A stretch of 64,000 bases of DNA from Azospirillum baldaniorum (lineage in GTDB: Bacteria > Pseudomonadota > Alphaproteobacteria > Azospirillales > Azospirillaceae): contig NZ_CP022254.1 in NCBI RefSeq assembly GCF_003119195.2, forward strand, positions 231,501-295,500, read 5' to 3'. This document shows positions 1-8,396 of this stretch, one piece after another. Under the pieces are notes generated by a model, which worked only from the letters and a program-made list of their open reading frames with translations, searched no databases and was not told the DNA's origin. Position 1 is the stretch's first letter; each line of letters opens with the position of its first letter. The translations under genes were made by a program, and so were the position numbers.

Positions 1-18
1 TTCCTCCAAGGAGACGCC

Positions 19-426
19 ATGCCGCCCCGCCGTGATCCCGCTTCCTTCATGTGGTCGGAGGCCGTTGAACTGCTGGACCGTGCCGAGCGGCTGCACCGCC
101 AGTTCTTCCGCCCGGCCCCGCCCGGCCCGCGCCGCGCCTGCTGGACCCCGCCCATCGACGTCTACGAGACGGAGGATGCGGTGACCATCGTCGTCGCCCT
201 TCCTGGCGTCGGTGCGGAACAGCTTCACGTCGCCGTCGAGGACGGCGTTCTGGTGGTTGCCGGGGAGCGGACCCTGCCGCTGGGCTGCGACGGGATCATC
301 CACCGCCTCGAGATTCCCCACGGCCGCTTCGAGCGGCGGATCGAGCTGCCCGCCGGGGCCTTCCGCATGGGACGGCGCGAGCTGTCGGCGGGCTGCCTCG
401 TGCTGACGCTCGACAAGATGGGATGA
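19..426 (+). CDS. Hsp20/alpha-crystallin small heat shock protein
   Basis: A 135-residue ATP-independent holdase chaperone expected in the cytoplasm. The alpha-crystallin domain runs from about residue 45 to the end: it opens with PPIDVYETEDAVTIVVALPG and contains the DGVLVVAGER strand pair typical of the family. The usual C-terminal I-x-I oligomerisation motif is not evident; the protein ends LVLTLDKMG, so the tail is short. A good ribosome site (AAGGAG, positions 8-13) precedes the ATG. The stop overlaps the lon start by four bases (ATGA), so the two genes are almost certainly cotranscribed, coupling a substrate-holding chaperone to a protease. Confidence 0.93.
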   Translation: MPPRRDPASFMWSEAVELLDRAERLHRQFFRPAPPGPRRACWTPPIDVYETEDAVTIVVALPGVGAEQLHVAVEDGVLVVAGERTLPLGCDGIIHRLEIPHGRFERRIELPAGAFRMGRRELSAGCLVLTLDKMG

Positions 427-2855
427 AGGACGTTCGAATGACTGATGAGCACGCTGCCGAAGCGACGCCGGCTCCCCAGACACCACCCGCCTCGCCGCCG
501 GCCTCCGGGTTGCCGGAGGATGTGATCCCGGTCATCCCGGTGCGGAACCTCGTGCAGTTTCCGGGGGTGGTGCTGCCGGTGACGGTGGGGCGGGCGCGCT
601 CGGTCGCCGCGGCGCAGGAGGCGGCCCGCACCGAACGGCCGGTCGGCATCCTGCTCCAGCGCGACGAGGCGGTGGAGGACCCGACCGGAGCCGACATGCA
701 CCGCGTCGGCACGACCGCCAGCATCCTGCGCTATGTCACCACGCCCGACGGTTCGCACCATCTGGTGTGCCAGGGACAGCAACGCTTCCGCATCGTCGAG
801 TGGGTGCCGGGCCATCCCTTCATGGCCGCCCGCGTCGAGATGGTGGAGGAAAGCGACACCGCCACGCCGGAGGTCATGGCCCGCTTCCTGAACCTGCGCA
901 ACGAGGCGGTGGAGGCGCTGCAACTGCTGCCCCAGGCCCCGCAGGAGCTGTTGGCCGCCGTCCAGGCGCTCGAAAGCCCCGGCGAGCTGGCCGACATGAC
1001 CGCCAGCTACATGGACCTGAAGCCCGCCGAGAAGCAGGAGGTGCTGGAGACCATCGACCTGCCGGAGCGGCTCGACAAGGTTGGCGGCCTGCTCGCCCGG
1101 CGGATCGAGGTGCTGCGGCTGTCGCGCGACCTCCGCGAGCGCACCCGCGAGGCGATGGACGAGCGGCAACGCGAATACCTGCTGCGCGAGCAACTCCGTG
1201 CCATCCAGAAGGAGCTGGGCGAGGCCGACGAGGGGCGTCAGGCCGAGATCGGCGAGCTTCAGGACGCCATCGCCAAGGCCGGCATGCCCCTTGATGTCCG
1301 CGAGCACGCCGAGAAGGAACTGCGCCGGCTGGAGCGCATGCCGGAGGCGGCGGCGGAATACTCTATGGTGCGCAGTTACCTGGACTGGCTGATCGAGATG
1401 CCGTGGGACCGCCGGTCGGAATCCCGCATCGACATCGCCGAGGCGCGCCGCATCCTCGACGAGGACCATTACGGGCTGGAGAAGGTCAAGCGCCGCATCT
1501 TGGAATTCCTGGCGGTGCGCAAGCTGAACCCGGAGGGGCGCAGCCCCATCCTGTGCTTCGTCGGCCCGCCGGGGGTGGGCAAGACCTCGCTCGGCCAGAG
1601 CATCGCGCGGGCGACCGGGCGGGCCTTCGCCCGCGTCTCGCTGGGCGGCGTCCATGACGAGAGCGAGATCCGCGGCCATCGCCGCACCTATGTCGGCGCG
1701 CTTCCCGGCAACATCGTCCAGGCCATCCGCAAGGCCGGGACGCGCGACTGCGTGCTGATGCTGGATGAGATGGACAAGCTGGGGCAGGGGTTCCACGGCG
1801 ACCCGTCGGCCGCCCTGCTGGAGGTGCTGGACCCGGAGCAGAACGCCACCTTCCGCGACCATTACCTGGGCGTGCCTTTCGACCTGTCGAAGGTGATGTT
1901 CATCGCCACCGCCAACATGCTGGACACCATCCCCGGCCCGCTGCGCGACCGCATGGAGGTGATCGAGCTGTCCGGCTACACCGAGGACGAGAAGCTGGAG
2001 ATCGCCAAGCGCTACCTGCTGGCCCGCCAGCTCGCCGCCAACGGGTTGACGGCGGACCAGCTGGAGATCCCCGACGACACGCTGCGGGCGATCATCCGGG
2101 ACCACACGCGGGAGGCCGGGAACCGCCAACTGGAACGGCTGATCGGCGCGGTCGGGCGCTACGCCGCCGTCCGCATCGCCGAGGGCGAGGTCGAGCGGAT
2201 GCGGGTCGAACCGGCGGACCTGACGGCGATCCTCGGGCCGCCGCGATTCGAAAACGACGTGGCGATGCGCACCAGCGTGCCCGGCGTGGCGACCGGTCTC
2301 GCCTGGACTCCGGTCGGTGGCGACATCCTGTTCATCGAGGCCAGCCGCTTTTCCGGCTCGGGGCGGCTGATCCTGACCGGCCAGCTGGGCGAGGTGATGA
2401 AGGAGAGCGCGCAGGCCGCCCTCAGCCTCGTCAAGTCGCGGGTGAAGGACCTCGGCCTCGACCCGGAGGGGCTGGACCGTTTCGACATCCATATCCACGT
2501 CCCGGCGGGTGCCATCCCAAAGGACGGGCCGTCCGCCGGGGTGGCGATCTTCACGGCCCTGGTGTCGCTGCTGTCCGGGCGCTGCATCCGCTCCGACACG
2601 GCGATGACCGGGGAGATCAGCCTGCGCGGTCTGGTGCTGCCGGTCGGCGGCATCCGCGAGAAGGTGGTGGCCGCCCAGCGCGCCGGGCTGAAGACGGTGA
2701 TGCTGCCCGCCCGCAACCGCAAGGACTTCGACGACATTCCGGCGGCGGTGCGCGAGCGGCTGAGCTTCGTCTGGCTGGAGCGGGTGGACGACGCCGTCCG
2801 CGCCGCCCTGGTGTCGGAGCCCTCCGTGGAGGCGGCGGAGCGCAAGGCCGGGTAG
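423..2855 (+). CDS. lon: ATP-dependent Lon protease (endopeptidase La)
   Basis: An 810-residue LonA-type AAA+ serine protease. The N-terminal substrate domain begins VIPVIPVRNLVQFPGVVLP (about residue 37). Walker A GPPGVGKTS lies near residue 381, Walker B is VLMLDEMDK, and the catalytic dyad is Ser704 in KDGPSAG and Lys747 in GGIREKVVAA. The 43-residue dyad spacing matches E. coli Lon (679/722). The start at 423 overlaps the hsp20 stop; an in-frame ATG at 438 is an alternative. Fixed linkage to hsp20 suggests a stress-specific or second Lon copy rather than the clpX-linked housekeeping lon; that is inference from context. Confidence 0.96.
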   Translation: MKDVRMTDEHAAEATPAPQTPPASPPASGLPEDVIPVIPVRNLVQFPGVVLPVTVGRARSVAAAQEAARTERPVGILLQRDEAVEDPTGADMHRVGTTASILRYVTTPDGSHHLVCQGQQRFRIVEWVPGHPFMAARVEMVEESDTATPEVMARFLNLRNEAVEALQLLPQAPQELLAAVQALESPGELADMTASYMDLKPAEKQEVLETIDLPERLDKVGGLLARRIEVLRLSRDLRERTREAMDERQREYLLREQLRAIQKELGEADEGRQAEIGELQDAIAKAGMPLDVREHAEKELRRLERMPEAAAEYSMVRSYLDWLIEMPWDRRSESRIDIAEARRILDEDHYGLEKVKRRILEFLAVRKLNPEGRSPILCFVGPPGVGKTSLGQSIARATGRAFARVSLGGVHDESEIRGHRRTYVGALPGNIVQAIRKAGTRDCVLMLDEMDKLGQGFHGDPSAALLEVLDPEQNATFRDHYLGVPFDLSKVMFIATANMLDTIPGPLRDRMEVIELSGYTEDEKLEIAKRYLLARQLAANGLTADQLEIPDDTLRAIIRDHTREAGNRQLERLIGAVGRYAAVRIAEGEVERMRVEPADLTAILGPPRFENDVAMRTSVPGVATGLAWTPVGGDILFIEASRFSGSGRLILTGQLGEVMKESAQAALSLVKSRVKDLGLDPEGLDRFDIHIHVPAGAIPKDGPSAGVAIFTALVSLLSGRCIRSDTAMTGEISLRGLVLPVGGIREKVVAAQRAGLKTVMLPARNRKDFDDIPAAVRERLSFVWLERVDDAVRAALVSEPSVEAAERKAG

Positions 2856-2947
2856 CGTTCTCCGCAGAGGCCGGAACCCTTGCGCACCGGGGGTGCGGTG
2901 CGCCACATCAATGGCGCGCCCGCACGGAGCGCGCACAGGAGACGATC

Positions 2948-3778
2948 ATGACGCCCGAGGAACGCACCCTCCTTTCCGATCTGTTCACGCACCTGCGCGA
3001 GGTGGAGAACCAGCCCCGCGATCCGGAGGCGGAACGCTTCATCCAGCAGATGATCCAGGGCCAGCCCGCCGCCGCCTACTACATGGCGCAGTCGGTCCTG
3101 GTGCAGCAGCAGGCGCTGACCGCCGCCCAGCAGCGCATCGAGGATCTGGAGCGGCAGGTGAGGGAGGCGCAGTCCCGCGCCCAGCAGACCCAGACCCAGC
3201 CGTCCGGCGGCAGCTTCCTGTCCAACGCGCTCGGGCTGGGGCGCAGCCCATGGGCCGGCGGCGGCAACCGTTCGGCGGAGCCGCCCGCTCCGGCGCCCCA
3301 GTCTCCCCAGGGGCCGGCCTACAACCCCATGCAGCCGCCGTCGCGCAGCCCGTGGGGGGCCGCTCCGCAGGCCGGCGGGCAACCCGGTTACGGCCAGCCC
3401 GGCTATCCGCCCCAGCCCGGTTACGCTCCGCAGCCCGGATTCGGCCCGCAGGGCTCCGCGCCGCGCGGCGGCGGGTTCCTGAGCGGTGCGGCCCAGACGG
3501 CGGCGGGCGTCGCCGGTGGCATGCTGGCGGCCAGCGCCATATCCTCGATGCTCAGCCATTCCCCGGGTCCGTTCGGCGAGGCCGCGGCGGCGGCGGGTCA
3601 GACGGCCAGCCATGGCGAGACGATCATCAACAATTACTACGGCGACTCCGCCGACCAGGGCGCGGACCAGGGCTTCCCGCCGGAGGACAACAACCTCCAG
3701 AACATCGACTATCAGACCGACGATTCCTCGTTCGATGACGGCGGCGGCGATGGCGGTGGAGACGACAGCTGGATCTGA
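2948..3778 (+). CDS. DUF2076 domain-containing protein
   Basis: A 276-residue protein matching the DUF2076 family. A helical N-terminus (MTPEERTLLSDLFTHLREVE) leads into a coiled-coil stretch (AQQRIEDLERQVREAQ, about residues 55-80). A Pro/Gly/Gln-rich linker follows, then a Gly/Ala-rich hydrophobic segment (GGGFLSGAAQTAAGVAGGML, about residues 175-195) and an acidic, Gly-rich tail. The family is called a periplasmic ligand-binding sensor in some databases, but its function is not established. There is no signal peptide. It follows lon by 92 bases on the same strand with an AGGAGA ribosome site and may share the lon transcript. Confidence 0.8.
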   Translation: MTPEERTLLSDLFTHLREVENQPRDPEAERFIQQMIQGQPAAAYYMAQSVLVQQQALTAAQQRIEDLERQVREAQSRAQQTQTQPSGGSFLSNALGLGRSPWAGGGNRSAEPPAPAPQSPQGPAYNPMQPPSRSPWGAAPQAGGQPGYGQPGYPPQPGYAPQPGFGPQGSAPRGGGFLSGAAQTAAGVAGGMLAASAISSMLSHSPGPFGEAAAAAGQTASHGETIINNYYGDSADQGADQGFPPEDNNLQNIDYQTDDSSFDDGGGDGGGDDSWI

Positions 3779-3852
3779 CCTTATCCAGTCCTTGGCGGAA
3801 GGTGTGCCAACCTTTGGGAAAGGTCCGGTGCGCCTTCGTGCCGCCATCACAG

Positions 3853-3866
3853 TTAATATAAATTAA
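3853..3866 (+). promoter_or_regulatory. AT-rich dyad upstream of the MarR-type gene
   Basis: TTAAT (3853-3857) and ATTAA (3862-3866) form an inverted repeat separated by ATAA, within the only strongly AT-rich stretch of this gap. It lies about 70 bases before the MarR-type start, which fits an autoregulatory operator; MarR proteins often bind such dyads. TTAA-N6-TTAA also resembles, with one base less spacing, the CtrA motif TTAA-N7-TTAA, so that reading cannot be excluded. Confidence 0.35.
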
Positions 3867-3937
3867 ACAGTTAGGTCCCTACGGTGCGTTGGGCAAGGCA
3901 GGCCATATTCCCCGATCCCCACGCAGACCCGAGGCCC

Positions 3938-4471
3938 ATGACGACGCTCGTTCAGCCCCAGCCGACCGAAGACGCCGAGCGCAGCGACGCTGAGCGCAAG
4001 GCCTCCGCCACCCAGATGTACCATGAGGTGGCGCGGATCATCGAACGGATGCACCGCCGGTTCCTCGACGTTCTGCGAATCGAGTTGTCCCGCATCGGCA
4101 TCGACGACATCAGCCCGGTGCAGGTGATGATGCTGCTGAACATCTCCAACGGAGAGATCAGCGTTCGCGACCTGATCGAGCGCGGCTATTACCTCGGCTC
4201 CAACGCCTCCTACAACCTGAAGCAACTGGTGGACAGCGGCTATGTCGACCGCTCCGCCTCGCCGCGCGACAAGCGCGCCGCCCGGCTGAAGCTGTCGGCA
4301 AGGGGGTTGGAGCTGTGCGAGCGGCTGCGCCACATGGCGTCGGTCCACTCCGATGGTCTGATCCGCACCGACGGCGACAGCCAGGACTTCGAGGTCACCT
4401 ACCGCACGCTGCGCCGTCTGGAGCGCAAATGGACGGACGTCATCCGCTCCGACGAAACCGAAATCCTCTGA
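3938..4471 (+). CDS. MarR/winged-helix transcriptional regulator (LdtR-like)
   Basis: A 177-residue protein with a winged helix-turn-helix core. It has the dimerisation helix MYHEVARIIERMHRRFLDVL, the helix-turn-helix region ISVRDLIERGYYLGSNASYNLKQ, and the wing GYVDRSASPRDKRAARLKLS with the D-x-R-x3-R-x-x-L pattern of MarR proteins. The alphaproteobacterial LdtR group has this organisation. The ATG at 3938 is preferred over an upstream in-frame ATG at 3884, because it follows a purine-rich stretch and removes an unlikely leader. It probably represses itself or its neighbours through the AT-rich dyad upstream; targets are not visible. Confidence 0.85.
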   Translation: MTTLVQPQPTEDAERSDAERKASATQMYHEVARIIERMHRRFLDVLRIELSRIGIDDISPVQVMMLLNISNGEISVRDLIERGYYLGSNASYNLKQLVDSGYVDRSASPRDKRAARLKLSARGLELCERLRHMASVHSDGLIRTDGDSQDFEVTYRTLRRLERKWTDVIRSDETEIL

Positions 4472-4549
4472 CGCGCATTGACCTCCCTCAGTGTGCGCGG
4501 CGGTATGCCGTGCCACGATAAGGCCGCTGGGCTTTGTGGGGGATGTGGG

Positions 4550-4969
4550 ATGAGGTTCGCCGTCGGCACGCAGGATTACCGCAGCATCGCCACCCATGGC
4601 GGCCGCACCCGCCGCTTCCTGGTCTTCGAGGCCGAATCAGGCAGCGATCCTGTCGAGGTCGAGCGGATCGAGCTTGCCGAGGACGAGGTGCTTCACCTCG
4701 CCGGCGATGGGCGTCCGCACCCCATCGACGCGGTGCGGGTGGTCATCACCGGCTCGTCCGGCGAGGGTTTCATCAACCACATGAAGCGCCGCGGCATCGA
4801 GCCGGTGACCACGCTGGAGACCGATCCGGTGCAGGCGATCCGCGACTGGTTCGCGGGGACCGTCAGGACGGCCCCGCCGCCCGAGCATCCCCATGAGCAT
4901 CACGACCACGGCCATCACGACCACGACCTTGGTGACGCCCCGCAGGAGCGCCACGGGGCGCCGGCCTGA
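4550..4969 (+). CDS. NifX/NifB-type dinitrogenase iron-molybdenum cofactor domain protein
   Basis: A 139-residue protein whose first 110 residues fit the NifX/NifB_C (dinitrogenase Fe-Mo cofactor biosynthesis) fold: it begins MRFAVGTQDYRSIATHGG, then RRFLVFEA and the VVITGSSGEGFINHMKRRGI segment. The last 30 residues are His-rich (HPHEHHDHGHHDHD), suggesting metal binding. Start chosen at 4550, since the 24 upstream in-frame residues are unlike the family and a GGGGGATGTGGG stretch precedes this ATG. No nif gene is nearby, so a role in nitrogenase is not implied; a metal-cluster carrier role is inference. Confidence 0.82.
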   Translation: MRFAVGTQDYRSIATHGGRTRRFLVFEAESGSDPVEVERIELAEDEVLHLAGDGRPHPIDAVRVVITGSSGEGFINHMKRRGIEPVTTLETDPVQAIRDWFAGTVRTAPPPEHPHEHHDHGHHDHDLGDAPQERHGAPA

Positions 4970-4973
4970 GTCG

Positions 4974-5669
4974 TCACACAGGGAAGGACACGCTGGCGGT
5001 GGTGCCGGCGGCGTCGCTTTCCGTGTTCAGCGTGTCGCCGAGCTGGGCAGCCAGCGCCTCGGCCAGCATCAGCCCGTCCTCCGCCGTCGTGTCGAAGCCG
5101 GCGGGCAGGGCGCGCCCGTTGTCCTCGACGATCAGGCGGGCGCGCCCGTTGTTCTCCTGCGTCACCGACACGCGGATCCAGCCTTGCTCCGGAAAAGCGT
5201 GGTGCAGGCTGTTGGTGATCAGCTCCGCGGTGATCAGGCCCAGCGGCATGGCCTCGTACAGGCCGATCTGGATGGGATCGCTCTTCACCTCGATGGGCAC
5301 GTTGGCGAGGCCACCGGGAGTCCCATGCTTCACCGCGTCGGCGAGCGATTCGATGTAGCGGCCCAGGTTCACATGGGTGCCGGTGCCCGACTCGTGGAGC
5401 TGGCGATAGAGAATGGCCAGCGCTTCGATGCGCACCAGCGTCTGCTCGTAGGCGGCTCGGGCGTCCGGGTCGCGGATGCGGCCCGTCTGCAGCTTGAGCA
5501 GGCTGATGACGAGCTGAAGGCTGTTCTTGGCCCGGTGCTGAAGCTCGCGCAGTTCGGCCTCCAGCTCGCGGATGCGCTCCGCGATTGGGTCCTCCGGCGC
5601 TCCCGAACCGGTGGCGGGGCGATCAGCAGGCAGGGCGACCGGCTGGGACCGGAGGGGATTGGGCATCAC
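4974..5669 (-). CDS. HisKA_2-type sensor histidine kinase without sensor domain
   Basis: A 231-residue cytoplasmic kinase of the HWE/HisKA_2 group. The phosphoacceptor motif is ELQHRAKNSLQLVISLLKLQ (about residues 43-62). The ATPase part has the N-box LITAELITNSLHHAF and the G1 motif VEDNGRALP. The second glycine box is weak (EDGLMLAEALAAQLG in place of the usual LGL repeat). An acidic Leu-rich coiled coil precedes the phosphoacceptor helix. There is no PAS, GAF, receiver or membrane segment, so it probably receives input through a partner. Such kinases often feed the PhyR-EcfG general stress pathway, but no phyR or ecfG gene is in view. It is convergent with the NifX-like gene, four bases apart. 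Confidence 0.88.
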   Translation of the reverse strand: MMPNPLRSQPVALPADRPATGSGAPEDPIAERIRELEAELRELQHRAKNSLQLVISLLKLQTGRIRDPDARAAYEQTLVRIEALAILYRQLHESGTGTHVNLGRYIESLADAVKHGTPGGLANVPIEVKSDPIQIGLYEAMPLGLITAELITNSLHHAFPEQGWIRVSVTQENNGRARLIVEDNGRALPAGFDTTAEDGLMLAEALAAQLGDTLNTESDAAGTTASVSFPV

Positions 5670-5898
5670 GCGATTCTCGGCTGAAGCTGGGCAATGTTTT
5701 CCTTAGGTACAGAACAATTTATGCGCTTGAACCCACTCCCGAATTGGTTCTGAGGAAGTAACCCTCTGCGCATATCCAATTCGTTCGTCCACGTTCGGAC
5801 GGAGAGGCAGGGCTTATGATCCCGGCGGACAAAGGGTCGGAATCGCGGGCAGGCGGGGCAAGCCGGAAAATGCGTTTCCCCGGCCGCCCCGTCGTGGC

Positions 5899-6933
5899 AT
5901 GAGTGCCGCCATGCGTTTGAGAACCCTTGCGATTCCCTTTTGCGCCCTGTTGGCCGTGGCCGGCGGTTGCGCCGCGGTGGCCGGAAACGGCCGACCGGTC
6001 GAGTCCTCCGTTCCGATTGCGCTCGATCCGGACCGCCCGGATCTTGCAGAGGTTGGCGCTCTGCGATTTCGCGGCGCCCTCCGTCTGCCCGATGGGGCAG
6101 GGGTGGGAGGCTTGTCCGGCCTCTGGGTCAGCGACTCGGGCGACCGTTTCGCCGCGGTCTCCGACAACGGCAAGAGCGTCACGGGGCGGCTGTCCTACGA
6201 CGCCCAGGGGCGTCTGGCGGGTGCCGGACACTACGATGTCCGTCCCTTGACTCTCGATAAGAGTCCGGACTACCGCGGCCGGCTCAACGATTCGGAAGAC
6301 CTCGTCCGCCTGCCGGGCGGCGGCTGGCTGGTGCCGTTCGAGCGCAATCACCGTATCCTCCGTTACGAAGGCGCCGACCGGCCCGAGGGAGCCCCGCGGA
6401 AGCTTCCGGTGCCGCCCGGTCTGGAAAACGCCCCAGCGAACGGCGGGGTCGAGGCGCTGGCCGCGCTGCCGGACGGCCGCATCCTGGCCATCGAGGAGGG
6501 CGACGACGACGGCGTCCGCGAACGCCACGCCTGGATCGCTTCCGTCGAGTTGAAAACGCGAGGCGATTGGCAGCCGCTGACCTACCGTGCGGCGCCGCGC
6601 TTCCGTCCCACGGCCGCGGCACCCCTGCCGGACGGCGGGGTGCTGGTGCTCGAGCGGCGGGTGTCCCTGCTGGGCGGCTGGGCGGCGCGCATCGTCCATG
6701 TGCCGACGGACTCGCTGCGCGGTGGCGCGACGATGGACGGGGTGGAACTGGCGCGCCTGGAGCCGCCGTTGCCGACCGACAATTTCGAAGGATTGGCGGT
6801 GCGGCCCGGTGAGGACGGCAACCTGCTCGTCTACATCGTTTCCGACGACAACCGCAGCCCGCTCCAGCGGACCTATCTTATGATGTTCCAGCTTCCGGCC
6901 AGCGCTTTGAAAGCCACCGTCGCGGGGCGCTGA
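5899..6933 (+). CDS. Esterase-like activity of phytase family lipoprotein
   Basis: A 344-residue exported protein. The N-terminus is a lipoprotein signal ending in the lipobox VAGGC (about residue 24). The rest matches the phytase-like beta-propeller family (PF13449): LSGLWVSDSGDRFAAVSDNG, LNDSEDLVRLPGGGWLVPFE, NGGVEALAALPDGRILAIEE and the terminal DNFEGLAVRPGEDGNLLVYI. These blade motifs with acidic residues are characteristic. Substrate is unknown; the family name is historical. An internal ATG at 5911 is an alternative start that also leaves an intact signal peptide. Confidence 0.87.
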   Translation: MSAAMRLRTLAIPFCALLAVAGGCAAVAGNGRPVESSVPIALDPDRPDLAEVGALRFRGALRLPDGAGVGGLSGLWVSDSGDRFAAVSDNGKSVTGRLSYDAQGRLAGAGHYDVRPLTLDKSPDYRGRLNDSEDLVRLPGGGWLVPFERNHRILRYEGADRPEGAPRKLPVPPGLENAPANGGVEALAALPDGRILAIEEGDDDGVRERHAWIASVELKTRGDWQPLTYRAAPRFRPTAAAPLPDGGVLVLERRVSLLGGWAARIVHVPTDSLRGGATMDGVELARLEPPLPTDNFEGLAVRPGEDGNLLVYIVSDDNRSPLQRTYLMMFQLPASALKATVAGR

Positions 6934-6965
6934 CCGGAAAGCGCCCCCGCGGTGAGCGGCGTCGC

Positions 6966-7613
6966 TCAGAAGTTGGCGTAGGGGCCGCCCTGGCCGGGCA
7001 TGTCCGGCACGCCCGGAGCACCCGGATTCCCCATCGACTCGCGGTGATGATGGACGCGGGCGATGCTCGGGGCGAGGTCCTGAAGCTCGATGAAGTTATC
7101 GGCCTGACGGCGCAGCTCGTCTGCGACCATCGGCGGCTGGGAGCGCACCGTGCTGATGACGCTGACCCGCACACCCTTGCGCTGCACCGCCTCGACCAGC
7201 CGACGGAAATCGCCGTCGCCTGAGAACAGCAGGATGTGGTCGACGCGCTCGGCCATCTCCATCACGTCGATGGCCAGCTCTATGTCCATGTTGCCCTTGA
7301 TCTTCCGCCGGCCCGAGGCGTCAGTGAACTCCTTGGTCGGCTTGGTCACCATGGTGTAGCCGTTGTAGTCCAGCCAGTCGACCAGCGGCCGGATCGGCGA
7401 ATACTCCTGATCCTCCACCAGCGCGGTGTAGTAGAAGGCGCGCACCAGCCGCCCCTCGGAGGCGAAGCCGTCGCGAAGACGCTTATAGTCGATATCGAAG
7501 CCCAGGGACCGGGCAGCCGCATACAAATTGGCGCCGTCGATGAACATCGCCAGACGCTCTTCCTTATAAAAGAGCTTCGTAACATCTTTCGGCAAAGTCG
7601 TATTCCGATCCAA
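6966..7613 (-). CDS. NYN domain (LabA/DUF88) PIN-like nuclease family protein
   Basis: A protein of about 215 residues with the NYN signature: MFIDGANLYAAARSLG (first Asp), KGNMDIELAIDVMEMA and the HILLFSGDGDFRRLVEAVQR motif holding the acidic metal-binding residues of PIN-like nucleases. It ends in a Gly/Pro/Asn-rich tail. No ATG is in a suitable place. I chose TTG at 7613 because AAGGA (7622-7626, minus strand) sits eight bases upstream; a second TTG 18 bases downstream is possible. NYN proteins are predicted ribonucleases; the RNA target is unknown. It is divergent from rpoZ. Confidence 0.85.
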   Translation of the reverse strand: MDRNTTLPKDVTKLFYKEERLAMFIDGANLYAAARSLGFDIDYKRLRDGFASEGRLVRAFYYTALVEDQEYSPIRPLVDWLDYNGYTMVTKPTKEFTDASGRRKIKGNMDIELAIDVMEMAERVDHILLFSGDGDFRRLVEAVQRKGVRVSVISTVRSQPPMVADELRRQADNFIELQDLAPSIARVHHHRESMGNPGAPGVPDMPGQGGPYANF

Positions 7614-7781
7614 TTCCGTAATCCTTCCACGATGGATTGAATTATATGTCAGGCATACGCGAAATTGCGATTCACCAGATAAGTAAAGTAGGAGGTCGTC
7701 TACGCGCGAGCAAGGGGGAGCGCGGGCATGGTCACGCCGCGGGCGGGGTACGGCGGGCGCACCCGACAAGGCTCGAAGCGC

Positions 7782-7810
7782 TTGCGCAGGCGCGAACGCA
7801 TCAATATATT
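7782..7810 (+). promoter_or_regulatory. Sigma-70-type promoter for rpoZ
   Basis: The -35 element TTGCGC (7782-7787) and -10 element TATATT (7805-7810) are 17 bases apart. Predicted transcription starts near 7817, leaving a leader of about 28 bases that includes the GGAG ribosome site at 7831. Confidence 0.55.
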
Positions 7811-7844
7811 CGGTTGCCTTCGCAGATCCCGGAGTTGGTTTGGT

Positions 7845-8291
7845 ATGGCTCGCGTTACCGTCGAAGATTGCGTCCTCAAAGTTCCGAACCGGTTTGAACT
7901 GGTCATGATGGCGGCCCAGCGTGCGCGTGAGATCGCGTCCGGCGCTCCGCTGTCGATCGATCGCGACAACGACAAGAACCCGGTCGTTGCCCTGCGCGAG
8001 ATCGCCGATGAGACGGTGATGCTGGAGCATCTGAAGAACGCCCTGATCAAGGGCCACCAGAAGCATGTCGAGCCGGACGAGCCCGAGGAGGAGATCGTCG
8101 AGCTGATGGCCGGCGAGCACGACTGGGCCGCCCGCGGCGACACGTCGCTGGAGGACGAGGACGGGATGAGCGAGGCGGAGGAGGTCGGCGAAGGCGACGA
8201 CCTGCTGTCCGACATGGAGAGCGACCCGGCGGCGGCCTTCGGCGAGACCGAGGACGACGTCGTCGGCCGCGATGCGGACGGGGATCTCTGA
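7845..8291 (+). CDS. rpoZ: RNA polymerase omega subunit with long acidic tail
   Basis: Omega promotes beta-prime folding and core polymerase assembly and is needed for ppGpp response in several bacteria. The 148-residue product begins [20 protein letters not shown], and [17 protein letters not shown] is the conserved omega core. Typical omega is 70-130 residues; here the part after about residue 80 is an acidic, low-complexity extension rich in Glu and Asp. The start at 7845 matches the conserved N-terminus and has GGAG 10 bases upstream. It lies directly before rsh, the usual proteobacterial arrangement linking polymerase to the stringent response. Confidence 0.95.
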   Translation: MARVTVEDCVLKVPNRFELVMMAAQRAREIASGAPLSIDRDNDKNPVVALREIADETVMLEHLKNALIKGHQKHVEPDEPEEEIVELMAGEHDWAARGDTSLEDEDGMSEAEEVGEGDDLLSDMESDPAAAFGETEDDVVGRDADGDL

Positions 8292-8396
8292 CGCTGACCG
8301 ACTGCGACCGGCTGTGGGGGCCGATGGGCCCCCTCTCCGTCGACCAACCGAACATTTGCGAAACTTCATGGCGCACGCTGCGCCGGGTCGGGTGGC

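Noticed and set aside
2882..2903. Inverted repeat GCGCACC/GGTGCGC after lon as a terminator
   Set aside because: There is no T-run, and the repeat is short in a G+C-rich context. It could arise by chance, and DUF2076 follows on the same strand.
225..2936. Minus-strand open frame of about 900 codons opposite hsp20-lon
   Set aside because: It is the antisense shadow of lon in G+C-rich DNA. Its translation is repetitive in Arg, His, Gln and Gly with no domain, whereas lon on the plus strand is unmistakable.
4550..4969. Start of a nitrogen fixation gene cluster
   Set aside because: Only a single NifX/NifB-type domain protein is present, with no nifHDK, nifEN, nifB or NifA sites nearby.
5670..5898. 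EcfG-type general stress promoter (GGAAC-N16-17-GTT) upstream of the histidine kinase
   Set aside because: No GGAAC with correctly spaced partner was found on either strand; only a weak GAACC/GGTTC repeat is present.
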